Shown one piece after another: positions 53,611 to 64,000 of a stretch of 64,000 bases of DNA. The stretch lies in NCBI GenBank assembly GCA_028386065.3, contig JAKUCV010006612.1, forward strand, positions 146,584 to 210,583, in the 5' to 3' direction. This DNA comes from Turnera subulata (taxonomy: Eukaryota; Streptophyta; Magnoliopsida; Malpighiales; Passifloraceae). The position numbers and the translations under genes are program-made. The notes beneath the pieces were generated by a model. It saw only the letters and a program-made list of their open reading frames with translations. It did no database searches and had not been told where the DNA came from. Within the stretch, counting starts at the first letter, position 1. Every line of letters begins with the position of its first letter.

Positions 53611-54525
53611 AAGGCTTGCCGCCGGGTAGATCCCGAGCGGCAGCCTCAAGCGGTTTCGCAGATGAACTGCGGTTGTTTGGGCGAGAGAGAAAAGCTTTTT
53701 ATTATTTTTATATACTGTTTTTATTTTTTAAAAAATAGAGGTTGATCCACACTTGTGGAATTTATACGCCTTCAAAATAAAATGTTTTTTGCTTTCACTA
53801 AAAAATTATTTAAACATGAAGGACTTTGCTTTCAACAAAAAACTTAGTCCATCAGATCTACCATTTAACTGTCTCTCCTAACAAATTAAAAAAAATGAAA
53901 TAATTTCTCATACAAATATATTAGTTTTTCAGAAAGCACTGAAGAGTGCTAATACTATTTTTTTTTGGTAGAAGTACTAATATTAATTTAAAGCATTTAG
54001 TTAATTTTTTTAGTTAAGCATTAGGATCATATTAAATAAAAAATTATTATTTAGTACTCTACGAAATTTCTAATCCAACATTAGTAGTCTGTCTATAAAT
54101 TACTTACCATTACTTCGGGCATTAGTTTGTTCATTCCTTCCACACTAAAATGCTACATTCCGGATAGGCAAAATACAATTGGTGTAGAATTGCAAGTGGT
54201 TTTTATGTGTGCTCTCCGAGGGATGCCAATAACTTTTCTTTGGTTTTTCTTTTTTCTTTTGGCGCATATGCCAATCACCCATTTCTATTATGGCCTCAAA
54301 TGGAAATGTTAAACTAAGGAAATTTACCAAACTATGAGAACAGAGAAATGGTAAATGAACACAAGTTAAGTTCATGGATTGAAAAGAATAATGATAATCC
54401 ACTCAGCTGCAGTAATATTACATGATGCCACATTTTGTGCACTACCAATTTACATCAAACACACACACCTCTCAAATTAAACAGGAAGAAACCATCACAA
54501 TATTATCTCTGCTATTTTTTTTTTC
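53611..54525. other. Gene-free region
   Basis: AT-rich. Its right end (about 54420-54525) probably contains the 3' untranslated region of the LHCB1 gene on the minus strand. Confidence 0.5.
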
Positions 54526-55299
54526 TCACTTTCCGGGGACGAAGTTGGTGGCATAGGCCCAGGCGTTGTTGTTGACGGGGTCGGCAAGGTGGTCGGCCAA
54601 GTTCTCCAATGGTCCCTTTCCGGTGACAATGGCCTGAACGAAGAATCCGAACATGGAGAACATAGCCAATCTGCCGTTCTTGATCTCCTTCACCTTGAGC
54701 TCAGCGAAGGCCTCTGGGTCGTCAGCCAAGCCCAATGGGTCGAAGCTGCCACCTGGGTAGATTGGGTCAGTGACCTCACCGAGTGGCCCACCGGCAATTC
54801 TGTAACCCTCGACGGCGCCCATCAAGATGACCTGGGTGGCCCAGATGGCCAAGATGCTCTGTGCGTGGATCAAGCTTGGGTTGCCCAAGTAGTCAAGCCC
54901 ACCCTCGCTGAAGATCTGGGCCCCGGCCTTGAACCACACGGCCTCGCCGAATTTGACTCCGTTGCGGGACAGGAGCTCGGGGAAGACGCAGCCGAGGGCT
55001 CCAAGCATGGCCCACCTGCAGTGGATGACTTCGAGCTCACGGTTCTTGGCGAAGGTCTCTGGGTCAGCAGAGAGCCCGGCAGTGTCCCACCCGTAGTCAC
55101 CGGGGAACTCACCCGTCAGGTAGCTAGGGGGCTCGCCGGAGAGTGGGCCCAAGTACAGGACGCGGTCAGGGCCGTACCATGGGCTGCTGGAGGTGGGTGC
55201 AGGCTTGGCGGACTTCCTCATGTTGACCTTGGAGCCATTGCCGATGAGCTCCTTGCGGGCCAATGAAGGGGAGGAAAGGGCCATTGTTGAGGTCGCCAT
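54526..55299 (-). CDS. LHCB1: LHCB1 chlorophyll a/b-binding protein of LHCII, 257 aa, copy 1
   Basis: Single-exon, GC-rich gene for a major light-harvesting antenna protein of photosystem II. A chloroplast transit peptide precedes [10 protein letters not shown]; the mature protein begins near that RKS. The trimer motif WYGPDR, helix B ([20 protein letters not shown]), helix C ([20 protein letters not shown]) and helix A ([20 protein letters not shown]) are all present, ending in TNFVPGK. The match is to LHCB1 rather than LHCB2. From SPWYG onward the protein is identical to the copy at 62213-62995. Differences are in the transit peptide (three residues shorter) and near the mature N-terminus, where Ser replaces the usual Thr in RKT. 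The upstream region has TATAAATA, GATAAG and CCAAT. Confidence 0.97.
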   Translation of the reverse strand: MATSTMALSSPSLARKELIGNGSKVNMRKSAKPAPTSSSPWYGPDRVLYLGPLSGEPPSYLTGEFPGDYGWDTAGLSADPETFAKNRELEVIHCRWAMLGALGCVFPELLSRNGVKFGEAVWFKAGAQIFSEGGLDYLGNPSLIHAQSILAIWATQVILMGAVEGYRIAGGPLGEVTDPIYPGGSFDPLGLADDPEAFAELKVKEIKNGRLAMFSMFGFFVQAIVTGKGPLENLADHLADPVNNNAWAYATNFVPGK

Positions 55300-55404
55300 T
55301 GTAGTGGAATAAGAGGTGTCTCTCTCTGTGTTACTGAATTACTAGTAAGAGAAGTAAGTGAAGTTGTTGGGTGTGTTTGTGGTTTAGGCCGATGTAAGGG
55401 ACTT

Positions 55405-55412
55405 GTATTTAT
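55405..55412 (-). promoter_or_regulatory. TATA box of LHCB1 copy 1
   Basis: TATAAATA on the minus strand, about 105 bp before the ATG. CCAAT motifs and a GATAAG (I-box-type light element) lie further upstream within 70 bp. Confidence 0.75.
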
Positions 55413-55469
55413 ATTGGCCCAGATAGATAGATGGTCCTTATCTAAGGAGATCTAAAGGTAAGCTCTCAT

Positions 55470-56563
55470 TGGTTGGAGGAGATGCACGATGCTTGATTTT
55501 GGATGTCAACATGGCACTATCTGCACCACTTATCATTTGTTGTGATAATTTAATGCAGAAACGTATCAGCAACCCAGGCCAGTTCTATTTCTCCAATACA
55601 GAATTGCCACATCCACCTTTGGATAGCGCTATCTGTGTAGACAAACGGCAATGCAGATTGCAGGGTAAGGGGATGACAAAAAATCTGGGGAATCTGCCAG
55701 GCAAGCAAGATTTTTTTGCTTACCACCAGATAATTATATGTTTCTCATTATTTATTTTTTATTGCGTCCCTACGTCTTCTTTCAACCAGGACCATGCAAT
55801 GCGTGCGTGAGGAATTCTTGTGACTCCCGTGCCTTCAATTTTAACCGTGTTTATACGCGCATTTACTGGAATGACCCACTCATTTACATGTATATTATTT
55901 TTACGAAACCGACCAATGTATAAAACTTGACGTAACAAGAGCTCTTTGGACTTTACTAATCGACTTTTATAGTGCCCAACATAACAGCTCGTACGTCTCT
56001 GGTTCTAAATTCTAATACTAACATACTAATAACTGACCTACGATCTTTGTTTCATTTATTAGACATTGTTTTCTTCTTCTTTTCTTTTGGTTGAATATTA
56101 GACATTGTTTTCTTGTTCTCCCGTAATCCATGGTATTTTAGTGCTTTTTATTTCTTCAGTACATATATATAATGGTTTTGAACTCCCGTAACTGTGTACT
56201 TAATATTGACAGAAAGCATATTGAGGAATGGATTTCTGGGTGAAGTCGCTAAAACTTGTGGTAGATGTAACCTTGGACGGATCAGGCTGCAAAAGTGGTG
56301 GATGCTGAAATTAATGTATAGCTTGATACTTCAAAATAGGTGCCTAATTAAGCACAGTGGTAAGGGAGATGTGATATATGGATGTAAATGGTGATGGTGA
56401 CTTCAGTGACAACTGACAAACATATAGTGGATGGTGGCGGAGTTTTCCGATGGGCTTGAAATTAATGCAGCCTCATTTTATTTTTTTTGTCGAAATGCAG
56501 CCTCATTCATTATTGAGGGGAAAACTGAGGTCGAGATTTTAAGCATCATGTGATACTCAGTTT
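55470..56563. other. Gene-free upstream flank of LHCB1 copy 1
   Basis: No gene is supported. Confidence 0.5.
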
Positions 56564-57072
56564 GACACGTACGAATTAATTACATTTTGACCTTCTAAAT
56601 TCAGGTTTATTTTTCAATCACCACCTGAATTTTTTTTTCGTCAATTGACCACCTGAATTTTCAATTTGGTTCGAATTGGTGCTTCCTTCTAATGGCAGTT
56701 GGGTTTCGTTAATCACACAAACGGAAGCTATAGATTAGTGTTTTAATCCTCGCCGCCCATTTTTTCATTAAATTTATTTTCATATAAAATTAAATCAAAT
56801 TCAAACAGAAAATGAAAAAGAAAAAAATAACCTTAACCTTTTTTTCTTTCTTCCTTTCTTCGCCGTCGACACTCCTTTTTTTATTTCTTCCTTTTTTTTT
56901 CTTCTTCTTTTTTTTTCTTTTCTTCTTCTCCACCCTGCCACTTTTTTTCTTCTTCTTCTTTCTTCTTTTTCTTCTTCCTTTTTCTTCCTTCTTCTTTTTT
57001 TCTTCTTTTCCTTCCTCCTCCTCCTCACTACCCATATCTTCCCCCCAACCCCAGAACACAGACCCGATTAGC

Positions 57073-59928
57073 TGAAGCGCCCCGACCCGTATTTACCGTA
57101 CACAGTAAACACGTGCCGGAACTATTCTTATTGTTAGGGTTTACAATACAACTCACAAGTAGTTTACTACAGCAATCCATGTAATACATTTGTCACCCAT
57201 ACTCGGGGACCATTATTCAGCTATACACAGCTCACATCGTACAATAGCAACAGAGAAAAGAGCAAGCAATAGCAGCGGAATTATAATACAGCAACTTATG
57301 CAACGGAATAGCAGCGGAAGACTCTATGCACATGCAGCGGGGTATGGATCCAGAATCAGGTGGAGAAGAAAGCAGAAGCAAACGTACATCGTACCTGAAC
57401 TACGAAGCAACCAAACCTACGGGATGAAACCCCACATGCGAGGGGTGAGTCCGAAGTGCTCACCGACGAAGGATAAACAGAGATATATAATCAACCATAA
57501 TACTTTCAAAGTAACACAGACAATCACAACACAAGAAACCAAACCAAACAACACAACAGAAGATTCCTACTAAACATAACTAAGCCAAGACCAAAAGAAT
57601 GCTTAATTAATTTTATTACCAATTTTATCTTCCGGGCCCCGTCACTGGACAAGCTAGGGTCGTACCTGATTATTAACTAATTCTGGATGCCAGGCCAAAT
57701 CACAATCCGGGATCAACATCCCAATACCAACAATCCGGGATCAACATCCCAATATCAACAAATCCGGGATCAACATCCCAATATCAAAAATCCGGGATCA
57801 ACATCCCAATCAACCAACCAAACCGGCCATGACACCACAGAACTAGTCTCTAACCATCTAGTCGTACCACTACTTTCCAAGTGACAATTATATCATCATC
57901 TCAAATTCAATTCCAATTCCATTACACTATCATCAATTGCTCTACTTTTTATTTTCTCAGATTAATCCTCAGGCTCAACCGGCCAACAATTTCATATTAC
58001 TAGTTACCCACAAATAACAACTCAATGGTTACTCACAATACCACAATCCAAAACACATTCCAACAACATCATGGCAAAATCCACAGCAATTAAATAGCAA
58101 ACAATAATCTTCAACAATTTCCATAGCACTCATATAACAGCCAATAATCGATTCAGCAGTTCAATCAAATAACAAAATCAAACACAGTATTACAGGCACA
58201 TATCTAAGGTTATCCATCCTCACCTTAGCCGATTATCAAGTTTGAAAATGCCCCACAGACTCCAAATCCGGTTCCTCAGGTATCTGCTCGTTATCAACTC
58301 CTATATCAAACAAATAATATGCACACATAAGTGATATGCAATGCCATGCTACTACTGTATACCAGAAATTAAATACGGACTCGTCTCGGTTACTCCCCCG
58401 GATTATTTTTCCATTATCCTCATCATTCACCATTTATTTCCGAGTGTCCAATAATAATACTATACTTATACCTATACCCGGATACTATTCTAGTACAATA
58501 CCTACTTTGACAATACCCTTTCCATATTTATTTCTACAAGTATGTACTTTCCAAAATTATTAATTACTATTATTATATATTTTTTTCCGTAATATTATTC
58601 CCCAAGATTTTCCAAAATATTGTTTTCACAAGTTATATTTTATTTTTCCAGACTAATTATTTTTTTCCCAGATTTAATTTTAATTTTATTTCTTTTTTTT
58701 TAAATTCTGGACTTGGCCTAATAGTGCCAGATCAGGCCATGCACAGTGCCAAGCCCAGGCCCCAAACAGGAGCCCAGGAGCAGGCCCACGTGCAGGCCTC
58801 GGATCCGGCCCAGCGTCAACCCAGCAGCCCAAACTTAGTTGCCAAACCCAACCTTTAAGCCCACACACCCAAGCCCAAAACCCATCTGACCAAGCCCAAA
58901 CACAACCCATTCCCATTTATCACACGCGGGCCGACCCGACCCGAACACCTTACAGCCGGGTCATGCTCACCTCGATCTGCAGAGGTGGTGGCGCGGCAAC
59001 GGCGAGCGACGGATGGGCGAGCGGCGTGAGGAAGGAGGAAGGTGCGGCCGGGTCCGACGCGAGCAAGGAGGGGCGACGTCGGCTGCTCTGCGCGCAAGTG
59101 GAGGAGGGTCTGCTCGTCGGTGTCTCGGGTCTGCTCGTCGGCGTCTCGGGTTCGTCCTTCCACGAAGCAGTCAGAAGGAGGAAGGGTGCTGGCGGCAGCG
59201 CTACCACGCACGAGAGGAGAGGAGAAGAAGGCGATGGTGATGATGGCTCGGCGGCAGTTGCAGGTGGAGGGGTGGTAGACTTGGCCACGGCGGCGGCGGC
59301 GGAGAAAGAAAAAGAAAAGAAGAAGAAGAAGGTGGGTTGCTGGTCAAAACGACGCAGCTTAGGTGGTTGTTTGTTGTTTTATATTTTTTTTTTCCTTTCT
59401 TGGTTTGTGTTTAATGGCTATTTGTGGTAGATGGTTACTGGTTTTTTTTTTACAAGTGAAGCAAGGAAGGAGCTACTGGATGGGTGTTTGCAGATGAAGT
59501 TTGCAGAGGGTGAGGTGGTGCAGGGAAAAGAAGAAGAAAGAAATCACGGGCTGCAACTGGCGATGCACGGGCTAAACAATCCATTCACATGTTTCACTGT
59601 GAATGGCGGCTGCAGCCTCCACACTGTGCAACATGTGAGGCGGGTTCCGTCCGGACCAGAAAATAACTAATGCACCCCCTTGACTTTATTTCTGGTCCGA
59701 TAACTCGGGGTTAATCCAGACTTTTCTGAAGATTCCTAGACCCGAAAAATTCCAACTTGGTCCAGAAAATCCGTAGAAAAATCTCGAGCGTGGAACAGGC
59801 TCGGTTTCGGAATCCGATGCACGAATTACCATTAATTAATTACCCAAGATTAATTCTAATGGTAAACGACTGTAAAATAAATTTTACGGTACCGGTAAAA
59901 ACGTAAAAAAATTACCCGGGCTGTTACA
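57073..59928 (-). mobile_element. Solo LTR of a large LTR retrotransposon (2856 bp)
   Basis: On the minus strand it begins TGTAACAGCCCGGG and ends GGGGCGCTTCA. A perfect 5-bp duplication TTAGC flanks it (57068-57072 and 59929-59933). Only one LTR-like unit lies between the duplications and no gag-pol coding is present, so this is a solo LTR left by LTR-LTR recombination. TGTAACAGCCC is a common start in plant Ty3/gypsy LTRs. The GC-rich part at 58930-59330 yields meaningless open frames. Confidence 0.87.
57704..57816. repeat. Four tandem 28-bp hairpin-containing repeats
   Basis: Four units starting AATCCGGGATCAACATCCC at 57704, 57732, 57761 and 57789. Each contains the short palindrome GGGAT-CAAC-ATCCC. 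They lie within the solo LTR. Confidence 0.95.
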
Positions 59929-61439
59929 TTAGCCCTCCTTCCCAGATGCCGATCCTCTGCTCTATTCTCTATATTATCTAAAGATTTTTCCACCCAAATT
60001 AAACATCAACATGACGAGATAGACCAATTCCTTCAAGCCCAGGTATCCATTTTCCATCTTCTCTATTGGGTTCAATCTGGTTACTCTTTTTTTTTTTTCT
60101 TCTTTTTTTTATCCTTCTCTAGATGGAGGTTTTTTTTTTTAAAGACAAACTGATTTGGTGGAGAACAAGAAAAGAGAAGAAGAAAGAAGAAGAAGAAGAA
60201 AAAAAAAAGAAGAAAGGAAGAAAGAAAGAAAGAAAAAAAAGAGTGGTCGGGTCCTCCTCCTCCTCCCCCTCCCGCTCCCCCTTTTCGCTCCCCTGCCGAT
60301 TGGTAGTGATGGTTACCAGATTGGTGTTGTGGTTGTTAATTATTGTTGATGGGCAATTTTGTAGGGGACTGTTTTGGTGATGGGCAGCAACAAAGTAGTG
60401 GAGTTATTACTGTGATTGCAAACAGTGAAGTTACTGGTGGTCAATTGGTGTGGCTGTACTTGATTGTTGGGTGTGTTGTGGGTTGTCGATGGAGGTATTG
60501 CTGGTGGTGGTGGTAGTGATGTTGGTGCTTGTGATAGTTGTGGTGGCGATTGAGGGTGAGGAGGGTTGTGGTGGGTTTCAAAATCATGACCAAATAGAAA
60601 AAAAATGGTTTTTTTAAGTGAGAATTGTTGTTGTTGTTATGTTTTTTGTGGTGGCTGTGATGATGGTGATGGTGGCTGGTTTTGGTGGTGGCAGTGATGG
60701 TGGTGGTGATCGTGGCTGTGATGATGGTGGTGGATGTTTTCAGTAGGGAGAAGAGGCCTTGGTTTGGTTCGTAAAATGATATTGTATTTTTTTTATACTA
60801 AAATGTTGTTGTATTTACATTTTTAATTAGAAAATAATTTGAATATTTTTTTTTAGTTTTTTCTGTAATAAGTAAAGTAACCAAAAAAGAAACAGTTAAG
60901 AATTTGTTGTTCTCAACTGATTTCTTACTCTTTTTCTTTTTCTATCAATTAAATATTTTATTTTTTTCTTATTTTCTCAAAAAAGGAAAATAATAATTAG
61001 ATGGCCAAAGTTGTTTTTTTTCTTTTCTATAAATTTTGTATTTTTTCTTAAAAATATTTTTATTCAATAAATATTTTTGTTATTTTTTCTTTTGAAAGAT
61101 AAAATAACAAAAAAGAAGAAAGGAAGCCCAATAAAATAATAAACATTAGATGGTCAAGGTTCTCGTTATTTTTATTCCTTTTTTGTTTTTTTGAATTTTA
61201 TTTAGTTTTGTATGAAAATAAATTCAATGGATAAAATAGACGAGCACGATTAAAACGCGTGGCGTCAATCTGTGGCTTCCGTTTGTGTGATTGACGGAAT
61301 CCAACTGCCATTGGACGGAAGCACCAATTCGAACCAAATTAAGAGTTCTGGTGGTCAATTGACGAAAAAAAAAATCAGGTGATGATTGAAAAATAAACCT
61401 AAATTTAGGGGGTCAAAATATAATTAACCCGGCACGTAC

Positions 61440-62100
61440 GTAATTCTTATTACGAATCCGAAGAGAAAATCATTTTTACATCCAACTAAAATCAGGGGCT
61501 GTGAGCTATCAAAGTGCAAAGAACAAGAAACTTATTTTTCCAAGAAAATTTTGTTGAACCCTTCCAACTGGTTGTGTTTCTTGTAGATATCTTGCCCTGT
61601 CATCAGTTGCTATAAACTATGTTATCAGAGTGACTAACGAACACCATTTATCAAAGAAAAGTCGAGACTGACCATCAATGTAATTCAAATCCTTCTATGC
61701 TTTTAGAAATCGTACACATAGCCACCCACTTCTTGGAACAAATAACAAACGTTTCTTCTGTCTAATTTCCTTAATATCTCTTAACACTAAATAGATTCAT
61801 TGCCAAACTATATAAATTATATCATGTTAGATCAAGACATACACGATATGAATAGATTCTTTTCGGGTTTGAAAGTTCTAGACGTTATAGTAAAGCAAAC
61901 AAAACGTTAATATCAAAAAATGGAGTTAATGTAGATGCAAAGAACCACTGTGCATGAAAGTATCTAAAATTCTGGTGGCTTACAGGGTGCCATGTCAGAT
62001 TAACAAGACAAGCACCAAAAATCTTGAGCTACCAATAAGGTAAGAGATATAGATACCAAGAGATAAGAAGTATCTACACACAGATAAGAGACTATCATAT
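61440..62100. other. Upstream flank of LHCB1 copy 2
   Basis: No gene. AAAAATCT (62017-62024; a CCA1-type evening/morning regulator site pattern) and several GATA motifs (AGATAAG near 62062 and 62091) lie just upstream of the TATA box. This fits a light- and clock-regulated antenna gene. Confidence 0.5.
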
Positions 62101-62109
62101 GATCAAGCC

Positions 62110-62119
62110 CTATATATAA
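62110..62119 (+). promoter_or_regulatory. TATA box of LHCB1 copy 2
   Basis: CTATATATAA, about 100 bp before the ATG at 62213, with a CT-rich leader after it. Confidence 0.8.
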
Positions 62120-62212
62120 CCCACAAGATCGACATTTCTTCTCCACCAGTCTTCTTCTCTCCCTTCAAAGCAAAACACAAAGACAAACTACAGCCACTCA
62201 CATTAGTCCACA

Positions 62213-62995
62213 ATGGCAACCTCAACAATGGCCCTCACCGCCCCTTCATTGGCCGGCAAGGCAACCAAGGGGTTCGTCAGCAATGGCTCCAAGGTCAACA
62301 TGAGGAAGACTGCCAAGCCTGCACCCACCTCCGGCAGCCCATGGTACGGACCTGACCGTGTCTTGTACTTGGGCCCACTCTCCGGCGAGCCCCCAAGCTA
62401 CTTGACCGGTGAGTTCCCCGGTGACTACGGGTGGGACACTGCTGGGCTCTCTGCTGACCCAGAGACCTTCGCCAAGAACCGTGAGCTTGAAGTCATCCAC
62501 TGCAGGTGGGCCATGCTTGGAGCCCTCGGCTGCGTCTTCCCCGAGCTCCTGTCCCGCAACGGAGTTAAATTCGGCGAGGCCGTATGGTTCAAGGCCGGAG
62601 CCCAGATCTTCAGCGAGGGTGGGCTTGACTACTTGGGCAACCCAAGCTTGATCCACGCACAGAGCATCTTGGCCATCTGGGCCACCCAGGTCATCTTGAT
62701 GGGCGCCGTCGAGGGTTACAGAATTGCCGGTGGGCCACTCGGTGAGGTCACTGATCCAATCTACCCAGGTGGCAGCTTCGACCCATTGGGCTTGGCTGAC
62801 GACCCAGAGGCCTTCGCTGAGCTCAAGGTGAAGGAGATCAAGAACGGCAGATTGGCCATGTTCTCCATGTTCGGATTCTTCGTTCAGGCTATTGTCACCG
62901 GAAAGGGACCATTGGAGAACCTGGCCGACCACCTTGCCGACCCCGTCAACAACAACGCCTGGGCCTACGCCACCAACTTCGTCCCCGGAAAGTGA
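62213..62995 (+). CDS. LHCB1: LHCB1 chlorophyll a/b-binding protein of LHCII, 260 aa, copy 2
   Basis: Single-exon gene. The transit peptide ends before [13 protein letters not shown]; here the mature N-terminus has the usual RKT, the Thr phosphorylated by STN7 during state transitions. WYGPDR, the three membrane helices and the TNFVPGK C-terminus are as in copy 1. The pair is divergent (head to head) with about 6.9 kb between start codons. Near-identical coding sequence with unlike flanks suggests gene conversion or strong selection. Expected location is the thylakoid, as part of LHCII trimers. Confidence 0.97.
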   Translation: MATSTMALTAPSLAGKATKGFVSNGSKVNMRKTAKPAPTSGSPWYGPDRVLYLGPLSGEPPSYLTGEFPGDYGWDTAGLSADPETFAKNRELEVIHCRWAMLGALGCVFPELLSRNGVKFGEAVWFKAGAQIFSEGGLDYLGNPSLIHAQSILAIWATQVILMGAVEGYRIAGGPLGEVTDPIYPGGSFDPLGLADDPEAFAELKVKEIKNGRLAMFSMFGFFVQAIVTGKGPLENLADHLADPVNNNAWAYATNFVPGK

Positions 62996-63559
62996 GCTAG
63001 TGAAGAGAGTTTTTTCTGTCTGATGTTGGCTTGAAATGTAAATTCGTTGTGAACTAATGGAGACCATGATGTGAATTTTGTGTGCTGAAATGCATAATCC
63101 AAAATATTTTCCTGGAAATTTCTGCTCGCTTGTTTAGAAGCTTTTCTTTTCACTTTTTGAGTCTCGAGTAAATTGAATTGGTCAGACAAACTTCTACAAA
63201 CACTGGGCTTGTCAAGGGTCGGACAATATGATACTTACAGGTTCCAGCCGAACAGAGATCGAGGTACCTTTATTTTCATGTAGTTCTAGAAATAGAGATC
63301 GAGGCACTTCGTAATAAGAGATCAACAGCGAAACAGTAAAAATTTTAAGCTACCTATATAACAATGTCTTTTTCTGCAACTTAGAAGAGACGAGGGAAAC
63401 AATTTCCGCGGATCAGGTGGTTATTTATGTAAATTATATATTCGCCACAAAAGGAAAATGATGAGAAGACAACTAGAAGAATCCAAGTTAATCTCCCTTC
63501 ATGAACCAATCCCAAAGTAAAAGCAAAAAACTCCGAGATGTTGCTGAATGAAGAATAAC
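62996..63559. other. LHCB1 copy 2 3' region
   Basis: 3' untranslated and intergenic DNA; no further gene is supported. Confidence 0.5.
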
Positions 63560-64000
63560 GGCTTCATTACAAAATACCCCCCCGAATTTTTGGTCAAACT
63601 AAGATCACCCCCTGACAAAAAAAAACCGGTATTTTACCTCCTAAAGTTTACTTTTTCGCAATTTGCCTCATTCCGTTTGCAAAACATGGGTTTCCGTCCA
63701 AGGGGTGATTTGCTCACCGTTAACAAAATATTTCTTGAAAATAAAACATACACGTGGACGGTTGAGATGCATTCCCTTCATTCCCCTTTATATTTCCCTC
63801 CATTATTTCCCTCCTCGTCTATTTCCCTCCTTTACCAGGCCTGCTTCCCGCCAAAATCCATGGCCTTCCTTTGTACACCATAAAATGCCGCCAACCTTCA
63901 CCTTCCTACCAACAAATCACTCCTTACCAACAGCTGAAAATCACTCTTTTCCAACAACATCAAATCGATTCCAGCAACAACAAATAGATCAAACACCAGT
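63560..64000. mobile_element. MULE-like element E4, left end only
   Basis: Starts GGCTTCATTACAAAATACCC and continues with GGTCAAACTAAGATCACCCC and AAACCGGTATTTTACC, the same TIR wording as E1 and E2. The right end and target duplication lie beyond the window. Confidence 0.65.

Larger units (their letters stand above)
56573..61430. mobile_element. MULE-like element E3, ~165-190-bp TIRs, interrupted by a solo LTR
   Basis: The inverted termini are GAATTAATTACATTTTGACC on the left and, inverted, GGGTTAATTATATTTTGACC on the right, continuing with good similarity through CACACAAACGGAAGC. Flanking 9-mers are GACACGTAC (56564-56572) and GGCACGTAC (61431-61439), 8 of 9 matching. Without the LTR insertion the element is about 2.0 kb. 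The interior is T/C- and GA/GGT-rich with no transposase. Confidence 0.83.

Noticed and set aside
54589..55266. Long open frame antisense to LHCB1 copy 1
   Set aside because: GC-rich third codon positions of LHCB1 leave the opposite strand open; no homology or signals of its own. The same applies to 62246-63067.
56790..57075. Lys/Glu-rich and Phe/Ser-rich open frames
   Set aside because: Low-complexity T/C tract inside the MULE-like element E3; the frames are compositional.
57704..57816. Possible CRISPR-like array
   Set aside because: Repeats are immediate tandem copies within a plant LTR, with short near-identical spacers; not a CRISPR array.
58855..59430. GC-rich open frames on both strands
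   Set aside because: They lie inside the solo LTR and show no recognisable protein; the compositional bias explains them.

Overview
The window is nuclear DNA of a flowering plant, most likely a eudicot. It has spliced genes with AT-rich introns, photosystem II antenna genes, an FLS2-type immune receptor, plant-specific X8 and SAC51-type bHLH genes, and many plant transposon families. I cannot name the species from sequence alone.

Layout. (1) Positions 1-11056 and 14035-25178 are a tandem duplication of about 11 kb at a spacing of about 14.08 kb. Each unit holds a minus-strand LINE remnant, a small hAT-like element inside the LINE, a degenerate Ty3/gypsy chromovirus inside the hAT, and a seven-exon GH3 beta-xylosidase/arabinofuranosidase (BXL) gene on the plus strand. 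A long-TIR Mutator-like element (MULE) sits between the units. (2) 25179-32120: a MULE-like element, then a minus-strand SAC51-type bHLH gene whose leader carries the conserved inhibitory upstream ORF, here interrupted by an intron. (3) 32121-42510: a 49-unit AT microsatellite, a plus-strand LINE remnant with a clear target-site duplication, two minus-strand X8-domain genes (one with two X8 domains) and a tRNA-Leu(TAG). (4) 42511-49855: an intact FLS2-type LRR receptor kinase and, downstream, a deleted FLS2 pseudogene; a diverged upstream block is present three times. (5) 49856-53610: a conserved gene of unknown function, a MULE-like element about 90 bp upstream of its start codon, and a LINE tail. 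(6) 54526-62995: two LHCB1 genes head to head, separated by about 6.9 kb. Much of that gap is a MULE-like element that was later hit by a 2.9-kb LTR retrotransposon, now reduced to a solo LTR. (7) From 63560 another MULE-like end begins and runs off the window.

The genes belong to ordinary but separate functions: cell-wall hemicellulose trimming (BXL), callose or cell-wall binding (X8), thermospermine/xylem signalling (SAC51-type), flagellin perception (FLS2) and light harvesting (LHCB1). They do not form a pathway cluster. The points most worth a second look are: the BXL copies, base-identical by eye over about 3.55 kb yet flanked by diverged sequence; a 48-bp in-frame deletion in one of them; the spliced and partly diverged SAC51 uORF; the two-X8 gene; the FLS2 deletion pseudogene; and a related set of MULE-like elements sharing an internal AT-rich repeat. 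I found no evidence for an entirely new kind of system.
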